From: Rotaria sp. Silwood1
Lineage: Eukaryota > Rotifera > Eurotatoria > Philodinida > Philodinidae
NCBI GenBank assembly: GCA_905250075.1
Contig: CAJNOP010000021.1
Coordinates: forward strand, 1,699,808 to 1,763,807
Direction: 5' to 3'
Length of the DNA stretch: 64,000 nt
Positions 27,299 through 37,240 of this stretch are shown in pieces. Every line of letters begins with the position of its first letter. The stretch's first letter is position 1. Both the position numbers and the translations under genes were made by a program. The notes under the pieces are model-generated. The model was given only the letters and a program-made list of their open reading frames with translations. It was not told the DNA's origin and searched no databases.

Positions 27299-30200
27299 CC
27301 ACTGACTTAAACCATTTACAATAGTCATATCAATAGTATTGTCCATTACTGAACCTAAAATCATAAAATAGAAAAAAAAAAAAGGTCGAACAAAAACAAG
27401 ACATTTCTTATTATTTTGAATACTAGTTGTCGTACTCATAAATGATGTTGTTCTTGATAAAGAAACTTGATTTGTTTCAATAATATCGAGATATCTTGAT
27501 ATCATTAATACCGATGCAAAATAAACAATAGATAATGCTAAAAATTGTGATTGTTTTGTATCATCCTAAATAATACGTATATATATTTAATTTTATTAAA
27601 TAAGATAGAATAAACAATAACAGAACAATTAATGCAACACAAAATACATAAAGCAAAAGAACGAAAGAAAAAAACTATATTGCTTAAACTTATCACGACA
27701 ATGACAATGTTTTTGCCAGTTTTATTTCGATTTTGTCTTACCACATCACGATAGATAATAGCATGTAAACGTTGAACATCAATATCTTGTAAAACTGATT
27801 CAGGATTTTTAAATAAATGTTGCAAGTAAATTTTCAATATTTTCATCAACATCATTTTCTTGTGATGGTGAATTTAATAACTAAGTTAATTCAATTATTG
27901 ATTCAATTAGATCTTTTATTGGAGGTTTTGTTTGTGATGTTGATTCAAAAGTTTTTGATATTAATGATCGATTAAATCGTTGAAAACAATATTTCATACA
28001 ATGACAAACTGCTATTGTCATTGCTACGAAAATACACAATATATTTAAAAGAAAAATTTTCTAAAAGAATTTTATTACTTAAACGCAAAGACATTGTCTT
28101 AAAATTTCACCATTTGGCATATTTTTTTTATTGTTTAAGTTCAAAAAAATTTGAACTATTTGCAAGAATAAATAAATCTGCTAAACTTATAACATGTTCT
28201 AAGATTTTAATTGCATTGAATGGTGATAAATCTTCTGTATTTTCTAATATTTCAATTTCATGCTGCAAAAAATACACACAAAGAATAAAATTTATAGAAA
28301 TTATAAAAATTAATTTTACTGATGCTGATATTGCACTAGCAAGTAATGGTAAAAGACCACCACATACATTACATAAAACTTCAGACATTGGAGATATAAT
28401 ATGTACAACATTAGCACAAAATATTTGATGATTTGAATGGTTAATAAAATCAGCTATTGGTTTAGTTGATTTACTAGAAAGAAAACAAAATTTTATTTTA
28501 AGATTTTTGTTTTTAAGACGTACGATTTTCATGCACGAATATCTGTTTTGATTGAATCGAAAATACTATGTAACAAACGTATATGCATTGAAGAATATTT
28601 AAATTCAGAAATTTTATATGGTGGTAATTGATTGTTTTTTGTTGAATACTTGACGATTAGAAGTTCATTCTTAATAGAAGAAAATATATACATCATTTAG
28701 CTGAACGCAATCTTGACGAAAATCGTCACTTCACTTTATTAAATAACTGGTAACTAGAGATTGGTAAGTTCAGTTCTGAGCAACTGATGTATCTGAACAA
28801 TTTGGCTTCTACTAATGTACATCATGTAGATATTAATAAGCTTAGAGAACATTGAAAAGAGTTTGGATATTTACTGTATTGTTGCGGAAATAGTGATTTT
28901 TGAATTTCGACTTGAAACTTTGCATAGAGACAGATGTTAATGCAAATACGAATTTATCATTGACATGTTTTATGATAGAAACAACGAAAAGTGCTAAAAC
29001 TTCCATAATGAGCTATTCTTGCAAATGCCTATCTTTATGCAAAGTTTAAAGTTGAAAATCAATATTTCTGATGTTCCTTCTAATGGACTATGATATTGAC
29101 TTAAAAGAGGCTATAAAAAATGCAGCATCTTCATTGTAATAAGTTAAGCAGTAGAATTCTGTTCCAAATATCCATAACCCATTAGGACTTCCATAATGCT
29201 GACTCAAGAGCAATCAATCAGTTGAGGAAGGTCTTTCGTCAGTTCCAAGAACTGAACTTTGAACTAGAAGCCAATCGACTTTCAAACCAATCGAGATGTG
29301 CAATCAAATATTATTTCATCTTTTGATTATAGATGTGAGTCGATCCATTGAACAGAGAAAATTATGGTAGAGAACTTTTTCTGTCGTGACAACTATTTTC
29401 CTTTTTCTTCCGAATATGTATTTGAAATCTTGTTATTTTAGGGTTCCAGTTCGTTCGTATTATCGATTATTAACATACTAGTTAGTCAGTGTTGTCACTG
29501 ATTGTCCCTCAATTGGTGTGTATAGACTGCTTGCTATCAGTGTAGAAACCGGTGTTTTTTGCTAAACATTTTATAAATCAAATCAACAATTACTCTATAG
29601 AAAAAAGATTCTTACATCATTTTCATCATTATCTATCATATTTTCTACCATTTTATTAATTTTTCGACAATAATTTTTTTTTGTTACCTAAGAATAAAAA
29701 TAAAAAAATTTATTTCAAAAGAAAACTATTTTTAATTTATTACTCGTCCATGTAAAATTGAAAGTGTATCAATCCCAACTCTCCATCCACCAAATTCAAA
29801 TTTAATAGCATGATGTAATAAAATTTTTGATAATTCAAAAACTCGATCAGTTACAGCTATTTGTTGATCATTTGATGGATAGACATATGCAAGACCAAGT
29901 AAATATTCTTGCCAAACAGAAATTTGTAAAATAATTCTTATGAGAACAAGAAAACAAAACTCGAAAATTTCTTTTTAACAAAAGACATGAATAATTTTTA
30001 CCAGCGATTTTCTCGACTTGCTGATGAAAGTAAAATCACATCATCAAGAAAACGAGATTTTATATCATATAAATGAATATTATCTGGTGAATTTTGAAGT
30101 AATATTGCTATTACTTTAATCATTGCTAAATAATAAAATCAATCTTTTAATTTATTATTTCAAAGATTAAATATTTTTTGTTTACATGGATTTTCAATTT

Positions 30201-30919
30201 TCCAATCACTAGTAATTTCTGCATTACGTTTTTCTACAAGTATCTAAAAACAAATAAACTCAAAAAATATCATTTGATAATTATTTATTTATTTATACTT
30301 CAAATAAAATATTATTAGTTTACATTGTAAAACTATTTGGATAAAGTAAAAGTCAATCAGTCAATAATGAAAATAGATTATCTGGTTGCATAGCATCCGT
30401 TTTACATCTGTAAAAAATAAAGTTCATTTTTTTTTCTTTTGAAAAAACAAAAGAAGTCATACTTATTTGTACTACGCTGAAGAAAAAATCCTAATGATTT
30501 TAAAGCTTGTAAACAAATTACTTCTTTACTACTTGCTAATAATTTAAATACAGTTCTTAAAGAAAAATAAATAAATTGGAATAATGTATTAATCAAGAAG
30601 ATAAAAATTAAATATCTACCTTATTCTTTGTCCACGATCAAATGCAGGTAACATTGTTTTTGGATGTGCTGACATAAGACTTACAACTAAATCTAATACA
30701 ACAAGTAGATTTTCATTCTTGAAAAACAAAAAAGAACATTATTTAATTTGAAGATGTCGAATTTTGTCATTATTTCATTAATTGTATGAAGATAATTAAG
30801 TATAGCTTGCAACTCTTCTTCTCCTTGTATACCTGGACTACTTATAACAAGTTGTTTCATATATAATAACATATAACATCGCATTTCAATAATTTGTTGG
30901 CGTGTTGGTCGATTATCAT
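27299..30919 (-). pseudogene. Decayed neurobeachin/LRBA fragment
   Basis: Read leftwards from 30919, exon-sized blocks match the middle of neurobeachin in order: RPTRQQIIEMRCYMLLYMKQ; ENLLVVLDLVVSLMSAHPKT; TVFKLLASSKEVICLQALKS; IKVIAILLQNS; ISVWQEYLLGLAYVYPS; FEFGGWRVGIDTLSILHGR; FKYSSMHIRLLHSIFDSIKT; CGGLLPLLASAIS; SVLQDIDVQRLHAIIYRDV; DDTKQSQFLALSIVYFASVL. Several intron junctions survive, including a 57-nt one. It is broken in many places: in-frame TGA at 30353-30355 and TAA at 30320-30322, TGA replacing the expected Trp at 28529-28531, a frameshift in the A-tract near 28122-28131, a TAG and a frameshift near 27850-27890, and a missing donor after the first block. The N-terminal region and the C-terminal PH-BEACH-WD40 part are absent from the window. 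Neurobeachin-family proteins are large vesicle-traffic scaffolds; this copy cannot make one. Bdelloids keep up to four copies of many genes, so an intact copy may exist elsewhere. Confidence 0.9.
28766..29259. repeat. Imperfect foldback inside the neurobeachin relic
   Basis: Outer arms share AAGTTCAGTTCT and AACTGA (28766-28790 against 29239-29259). Inner arms share AAACTTTGCATA and flanking blocks (28905-28960 against about 29015-29065). The roughly 500-bp unit fills most of the only large stretch between neurobeachin-like blocks, consistent with a MITE that inserted into an intron. Confidence 0.5.
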
Positions 30920-32058
30920 CTAAAATTTATTTTTTTTTAATGGAATATTTTTCGAAAATATTGTTAGCATAATAGCCTCTTTGGAACGACTTCATGACAA
31001 AAGTCAATTAGAAAATGGTTCAAAATTATTATATCTTATAGAATGAGACTTTTTTCAAAGAATATATCAGTATATATAAAGTTGATGCAAAAAAAGTTTC
31101 GAAACTTTAGTCTCATAGTTTGACTACAGGTAGAGTATGTTAAACTCGAATCGTAAGAACTAATAAGGATTTGAACGAACTTCATACGGAAGAGCTGAAA
31201 GATCAATATAAAAAACAAATCTAATGATGTTCGAACAGTTGTGTGTACTGCTTCTATCACTGATTAAAAACTCCATGTCAAGCAGATTAATAAAGTATTC
31301 TTGAGGTAAGATTCACATATCTTCGATCAATTCTAAAAAGTTTTCCAGTAAGTGCCTTGTTCTATCCAAGTTTTCCTTCAAAACTTCTTCAATCTTTCAA
31401 AAATAAATCTTATTTTTCCTTTGTTTTTTGCTTACCTTGTTGATCTTCATTCATTAGTTTCCTATAAAGTCTAAAAAATTTTTCATCTAGTTTAAATGTA
31501 TAGTGCTCAGGGAACTACACCATCATATATGATGGTGGTTGACTGAACGGTAAACAAGTGACAAGTGTCAATTATTTTCTTTTATTGCATTATGATAACG
31601 ATCAGTGTATTACGATTCAAGGATTTGATTAACTCAAGTGGTACAATGTGTACCTTTATAATATTATCTATATACTCATAGATGTCACGAGTAACGTGTA
31701 ACACAGAATTGAAGCCGGTCTGTCAATGGCATAAAAACAACAATTGAAATTGAAATTCATAGCATAATTTCATTTATTCCGTTTCTATTGGATATCGAAC
31801 ATTTCAAGATCGACTTCCATCCATCCATCTCAATTTAGATTAATGATGAATCATTCTACTTGTCGCTATTCGTTCTTTTCATATCAATCAAATTAAATTA
31901 TTCTTAAATATATATGTATTAATAATACAATGAAATTTTTTAAAAAATTTTCTATAAAAAAAAAAAAAAAACATTGAAAATAGCAGTAAAATTTTATCTT
32001 CGAAATCTAATCCAATCAGAAAAGAACGAGGTAAAAATTTAAGACAAAGGATTGTAGC
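30920..32058. other. Non-coding stretch upstream of the hAT element
   Basis: No neurobeachin N-terminal sequence and no other gene recognised. It holds a perfect 18-bp palindrome, ACCATCATATATGATGGT, at 31519-31536, and the ATTGTAGC target copy of the neighbouring hAT element at 32051-32058. Confidence 0.45.
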
Positions 32059-32727
32059 CAGTGTTTCTAATGGCAAGTGTACACAGCGGAAGCAAAATGT
32101 ACAAACATCTGCAGCTGTTAAAATACATGCTGCTTTACACTTGGTTTAAAAAGTAGCATGTACAATGTACATTTTGTATGAGAGATTTTAAATCTATTTT
32201 TGTCATTTTTTCTAGTTTTCGTTGAATCGCATTCTTTTTCTTACTCAGCTATCTTTTTTCTTTTCAGATTTATGTCAGTTCAATCCCGATACTCATGTGA
32301 TATCCGTGGAAAGAATTGAAAATTACAATATTCATTTTAATTTTGTTCAAATCGTACTCATGTTCCTACTGATGAAGACGATCATGATAGGTCTTGTGAT
32401 TATTTCGGATTTTCGGAAACAGTAAACCGATCTTCTCATGTTTATGTACAGTTCTAATGTTGAGTTTTTGTGTGGTGAAACTTTATAAATGAATCAGATA
32501 CAAATACCTTATTTACTTGTTTTCTATTTGCTTATTATTGATCGTTTTTTTTTTATTGGGTAAAGCAGATACGAGCACTTTTTTTTAACCTTTCTTTATA
32601 CTATATAAAACTTCAACACTGTACATTTTGTACATTTTGCTTATGAAAATAAGTGTAATTGTACACTTTGCTCATTTAAAACAGAGTGTACTGTACATTT
32701 TATTTTAGATTTTCATTAGAAACACTG
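32059..32727. mobile_element. Non-autonomous hAT element with 8-bp target duplication
   Basis: The ends CAGTGTTTCTAATG (from 32059) and CATTAGAAACACTG (ending 32727) are exact inverted repeats. Both flanks carry the same 8-mer ATTGTAGC (32051-32058 and 32728-32735), the signature of hAT insertion. Subterminal repeats of TGTACATTTTG and TGTAC occur several times near each end in both orientations, as expected for transposase-binding sites. The 669-bp body has no transposase frame. It lies 33 bp upstream of the Chk1-like start codon. Confidence 0.9.
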
Positions 32728-32759
32728 ATTGTAGCCAAGTTCTCTTGTCATTTTCAATC

Positions 32760-34026
32760 ATGTGGCAATACATAAACACAACATTAGGTGAAGGTGCTTA
32801 TAGCAAGTATGTAAACAATTAGTTTAGATATATATATATTTCAATATCTAGAGTCATTCTTGCTAAAAATATTAATACAAATGAATTTGCTGCTGTTAAA
32901 GTAATTCGTATAGATTCATTAAAAGGAACGAATATTGACATACAAGACGAAGTAATAATTATTTCTTTAGCTCTCTTTGTTTTTTGAAAAACAAAAAAAC
33001 CATTTAGATTAATTTTCATAAATTATTTCAACATGAAAATATCATTCGATTTTATGATTATGAACAAAAGACTTCAATTTATTACCTATATCTTGAATAT
33101 GCTGCTGCTGGTGATCTATTGAAGAAAATTGGTTCGAGATTAATCATAGAAAAATAAAACAAAAGAATCCTTTTTTTTCTTTCTTTCATAGAAATCGACG
33201 GTGTAATTCAAGAATATCGTGCACAACATTAGTTTAAGAGTCTATGGGTTTTTTTAATTCAAATTGAATTTTGAAAAAAAAATAACAGCCCATTTTTACC
33301 AAGACAGAGGAACTAGGGGACTAAGGGGACTAACTAAGGGGATTAAGGGGACTAAGCTGACTAACTAAGGGGACTAAGGGGAATAAGGGGACTAAGCTGA
33401 CTAACTAAGGGGACTAAGGGGAATAAGGGGACTAACTAACCGGCCTAAGGGTAGGAATAATGGTGTACACAGAGACGTGCATGGGTCGCCGCTCTTCGGG
33501 GGGCGCTTCGCGCTCCCACGCCGCGGTGCTGAAATAAAAGGTGTGTTAGGTGGGGAAACACGCTTCCTCACTGAATGGTCCGCTTAGTCCCCTTAGTTCC
33601 CTTAGTTAGTCAGCTTAGTCCCCTTAGTCCCCTATTTCAATTTGAAATCAAGTGCTCTTTTTTCTTTTTAGATTCAGATTGAATTTAAATAACCCATTGT
33701 ATGTATTTTAAACAAGTTCTTCGTGGAATGGTAGAAAGATTTTTGAAAAAAAAAAGAATTTCTTAGACTTTTTTTTTAGGCTTATCTGCATGATCGTGGT
33801 GTTGTACATAGAGGTTTGAGAATAATTTTTATTAGATTTATTAATTTTTTTTTATTAGATTTGAAACCAGAAAATCTACTTATTGCAGATAATGGTAAAA
33901 TAATAACTAATAAAAAAAAATTTCTTATTTTCTATATTTAGATATTCTTAAAATCTGTGATTTTGGTCTTGCAGCACTTTTTATTGATCCAACAACAAAT
34001 AAAAAAAAATGCTGACATTTTATTGT
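32760..34026 (+). pseudogene. Chk1-like Ser/Thr kinase fragment, disrupted
   Basis: Exons 32760-32806, 32852-32951, 33008-33131, 33192-33229, 33704-33730, 33780-33813, 33859-33894 and 33942-34026 read as an N-terminal kinase lobe and catalytic loop: TLGEGAYSK glycine loop, AAVKVIRIDS with the ATP-binding Lys, HENIIRFYDY, YLYLEYAAAGDLLKKI hinge, AYLHDRGVVHRDLKPENLL catalytic loop, KICDFGLAALF with DFG, then a TFYCG-type activation segment. The order and the fit to Chk1 are clear. Defects: TAG at 33230-33232, a roughly 450-bp insertion splitting the exon just before YFKQVLRG, and a one-base loss in an A9 run before the activation segment at about 34002-34012, which could be an assembly error. 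The sequence then enters the N gap and does not resume after it. Chk1 is the replication-checkpoint kinase acting below ATR; this copy looks dead or interrupted. Confidence 0.8.
33244..33697. mobile_element. Foldback element with GGGGACTAA repeats and GC-rich core
   Basis: 26-base inverted ends (33244-33269 and 33672-33697, four mismatches; both contain ATGGGTT and AATTCAA) enclose a left block (about 33309-33440) of GGGGACTAA, GACTAACTAA and GGGGAATAA units, including a 40-bp tandem unit repeated twice. The right block (about 33580-33633) is its reverse complement. Between them, 33475-33565 is far richer in G+C than anything else in the window and can form a hairpin GGGGGCGCTTCGCGCTCCC. No protein frame. 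It splits a Chk1-like exon. Superfamily unknown. Confidence 0.75.
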
Positions 34027-34126
34027 NNNNNNNNNNNNNNNNNNNNNNNNNNNNNNNNNNNNNNNNNNNNNNNNNNNNNNNNNNNNNNNNNNNNNNNNNN
34101 NNNNNNNNNNNNNNNNNNNNNNNNNN
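34027..34126. other. 100-N assembly gap
   Basis: Exactly 100 Ns, a conventional placeholder for a scaffold gap of unknown length. Frames spanning it are artefacts. Kinase-like sequence ends on the left and nothing kinase-like resumes on the right, so material may be missing. Confidence 0.99.
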
Positions 34127-36190
34127 GAGCTTCTAGGGCTGTTCGTCAAGTATTCATAAAAAGTCGATGGTTCAATATTTTTCAAACAACTTCCGTCAAA
34201 ATTCATCAAACTTTTCCCTCAAAAAAAAAATATATCTTATATCATGAGGATTCTGGTGACCTTGATTGAACTGATTTGGTCGTGGTTTATTACATCGACT
34301 GATTAATATATGAAATTCAAATATAAGGCTTCAAATTGAAAAGTACATATCTACTATTCTTCCTAGACACGTATATAAAAGCCTAATGTTTTCGGTATGT
34401 ACTTAGATCGAGTAGACCTACTCACTGTCACACAATATGGTTAATCGTAAGTTGCAAAAAACAGTATGAATTGGGAGTTACTCTTATATTTCAACCATTT
34501 TGGATGATAGTGGATGTTCGTACAACCAGATCGGTGAGCTCTATTTACCAGAGATCGTCACAGGGCAGAATAAAAGAATTTGTCCAGTGCCTATAAACAA
34601 AAATCAAAAAAAAACTGATTCTATGCGAATTTGTCTAATTGGAAATCGATTGATTTGGTACTGTTTTAATTCTATTTTAATCAAATTATTTTATGTTCAC
34701 TCTATTGTGTTAGCATGAAATTGATTTAAAAAAAAACAAGTCTATTCAATTAAAAATATTGTTCTTTTTTTAGACAGTTTAATTTAACAGAAATAATTCT
34801 ACAAAATTCAGTATAATAGACTCAAAAATTGGGCTATTATTTGAGTAATTCTAATAATCGACATATTCTTGTTGTTTACTAGTAATAGAATCAAAGAAAC
34901 AAATAATATATCCCTCAATCTAATCTTGTATAAAGTACCGATTCTAATGATAGAAATCTAATGAAAGTTTTATGGCTTTTTCCATAGACAACTCTTAGAT
35001 CTATTTAAGACTTCTATAAATTTCTGAGAAAAGAATGGTCTTTTCTCCAGATATCAATTTCACACAAAGTAACTAGGTTTTCCGTACTTTTGATGATATA
35101 TGATGCTATTTAGTTGATTTGATATCTCGAGAAGAGACCAGTCTTTTTTCCCGAAACTCTTAAGAAATTCTAATGATTTGAAGCGCTACCTATGAGCGAA
35201 GTTTTATGCCAACATTCGATTGTCTGTGTTTTTAATGACTATTATGCAAAAGATAAAAATTCAAGTGTAACAGCCATAGCTTCCAAAGAGCAGTACATGG
35301 GTGAACAACCCTCCTGAATTTCTTTTGTTCTCAACGGATCCCACCTGATGAATGGAGTCTCATCTCAAAGATGAATTATCAGTTATGTAGTGTCTGGTCT
35401 GAAATGAATTAATGCTTTGTTTTTAATAAATATTTCAAGCTATGAATAATGAAGACTTAATGTTCAAAACCTTTTTTTTCTTACTGAAATGTTGGTAGTT
35501 TATAGAGAAGTAAAATATTCAGAAGTAGAACTCTTTCTATAAGAATAATGTAAAATGAGAAACTAATTCATCTATCTATCAAGTCATTATTCGTCTCCTA
35601 TTGAATTTATCAAAAAGAATGATTATATCACTGACATTTTCGCAGGCAAGTAAACTGACAATATTTCATTGAGTGTCGTATTAAAGAAGAACGTGTTTAT
35701 CTGTCCTTATTGATAATACTGATATTTTGTGCTTGAATCTGTATCTCAACATTAAAAAGTTCAAATTGTTGCCTCAACAATAATCATCCAGGTTAATGAT
35801 GATATTAAGCTCGGACTACTTCGGTTGAAACCGATCTCTTCAAGACCTAAAATGTTACTTTACCTAGACGAATTATAAAAAAACTTGATAAGAAGTAGTG
35901 AACCATTCGAACTATCAATTTTGATGGCACATTGATCACATTGATTCTGCTACCTACTGGTCTTTCTCTGCTAGAACATCGTTTCACAGATAATTTGATT
36001 GATTTCATTAAATTGAAGTCAGTTTGTTTTTGTTTAAGTTCTTTATTTTATTCTTTTAGGTCATTGTAATGCTCAACTTCAATGACAATAAGTTTTTTTC
36101 GCCCTTTTTTAAGCATATATATGTATTTTCATTTAATTTTTAGGGATCAGTATTTATGTAGGTGTGTGTTTGGATGTGACCGTGGGTATA
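34127..36190. other. Non-coding stretch right of the gap
   Basis: AT-rich DNA with no recognised gene. The 72-aa frame at 34500-34718 resembles nothing and has no splice context. Confidence 0.4.
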
Positions 36191-36267
36191 GGTGTGAGTG
36201 TGGGGGTGGGGGGGTGGTTGTAAATGGCCTCTTTACATTCTTCTCTCCCATCCCACACCCACACTCC
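36191..36267. repeat. G/T-rich and C/A-rich inverted pair
   Basis: GTGTGAGTGTGGGGGTGGGG on the left is opposed some 25 bases later by CCCATCCCACACCCACACTC. The arms pair as a hairpin, and the unit resembles degenerate TGTGGG, the telomeric repeat reported for the bdelloid Adineta. It is too short and irregular to call a telomeric tract. Confidence 0.5.
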
Positions 36268-36876
36268 AAAATCAATCCATGTCCAAAAAACCACTTTGAA
36301 AAACACTCACATCACCAGAAAAGGCATAAATTTCAGGTTTATAGCACAATTAAGTGACTTTTCAAAAAGGACGTGATCAGTTTCTTTTGTCGTTTGGGGT
36401 TTCCTTTCTTTCTTTTAAACTAAATGATAATCTTGGGATCCCTCCTTGATCACGTGTCTCGATCCTTCTCCTGAATAGTTGGTTTTTAAACTAAGGATGC
36501 TCACATTATTGTGAAAAGTCTTCAAGTGTTCTAAGTCGGCATATTTTTAAAGGAGTCTGACTTATTTCTTTTATGTCTGATAACTCTGGTAGCTTTAATA
36601 TCACTATAAAGATAATCAGGTGTTGCTTTTTGATGGTAATGTGAAATCGAGTTTGCATGAACTTGTACCGATGTACTCGTTTTTAATGATGCTTTGCTGT
36701 GGTACTTGACATGGTGGCTATCTGACAAGATCAAGGTTCTCGATTGTTTTTGAGAGTGCAGGGGATGGGGAGGGAAAGACATCGGCTATTTATTTGGCAC
36801 ACACTGTGCATAAAATTTTTGCATATATGTAGCGAGAAAACTTTTCAGATACGCAAGTTTTTCAGTTTTTTATAAA

Positions 36877-37003
36877 AACTGATGACCGAGAGGGGACAGG
36901 CGGTGACTTCACGAAGGTTCCCGTACCCCTCCTCAGGGGTATATCAACAAGACTTTCGTCCGAACAATTTTCGTGTTATTACTTCTCGGTCCTTGATGAG
37001 TTG
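36877..37003. repeat. Small inverted-repeat element with a GC-rich stem
   Basis: AACTGATGACCGAGA on the left pairs imperfectly with TCTCGGTCCTTGATGAGTT on the right. A perfect inner hairpin, ACCCCTCCTCAGGGGT, lies at 36925-36940. Base composition is clearly richer in G+C than its neighbours, suggesting an inserted element about 130 bp long. Confidence 0.5.
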
Positions 37004-37240
37004 TTGACCGAGGGAAGAGAAGGATGGAAAGGAAGATACAATGAGTGTCTTATCAGGACAGCGGAAAGCTTGTCAAACAGTAAAATAGATTTTCAATTTT
37101 TTGGGGAACTAGCCCACTTCAGTCCCCACATCGAGAGTCTTGACTGTATATCTAATGTAAAGAAATGTATTCACACAATAATAAATTATGACAAAATATC
37201 CTATTTCATGATCATTTTTTGTGTTTTGAAAAATTTCCTG

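Noticed and set aside
28015..28428. 137-aa plus-strand frame
   Set aside because: It is antisense to the neurobeachin relic, whose minus-strand reading has clear homology.
31519..31536. Perfect 18-bp palindrome as an operator-like site
   Set aside because: An isolated AT-rich palindrome is expected by chance at this scale, and no gene start is close.
33309..33440. GGGGACTAA tandem block as a CRISPR-like array
   Set aside because: Units are contiguous with no unique spacers, and the genome is eukaryotic.
33925..34269. Frames running through the N gap
   Set aside because: The unknown bases are placeholders; the frames are artefacts.
36191..36267. True telomeric array
   Set aside because: Too short and irregular, with only near-matches to TGTGGG; kept only as a low-interest observation.
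36082..36782. 91-aa plus and 83-aa minus frames near the G/T tract
   Set aside because: Low-complexity or unrecognised, no splice context; possibly transposon debris but unsupported.
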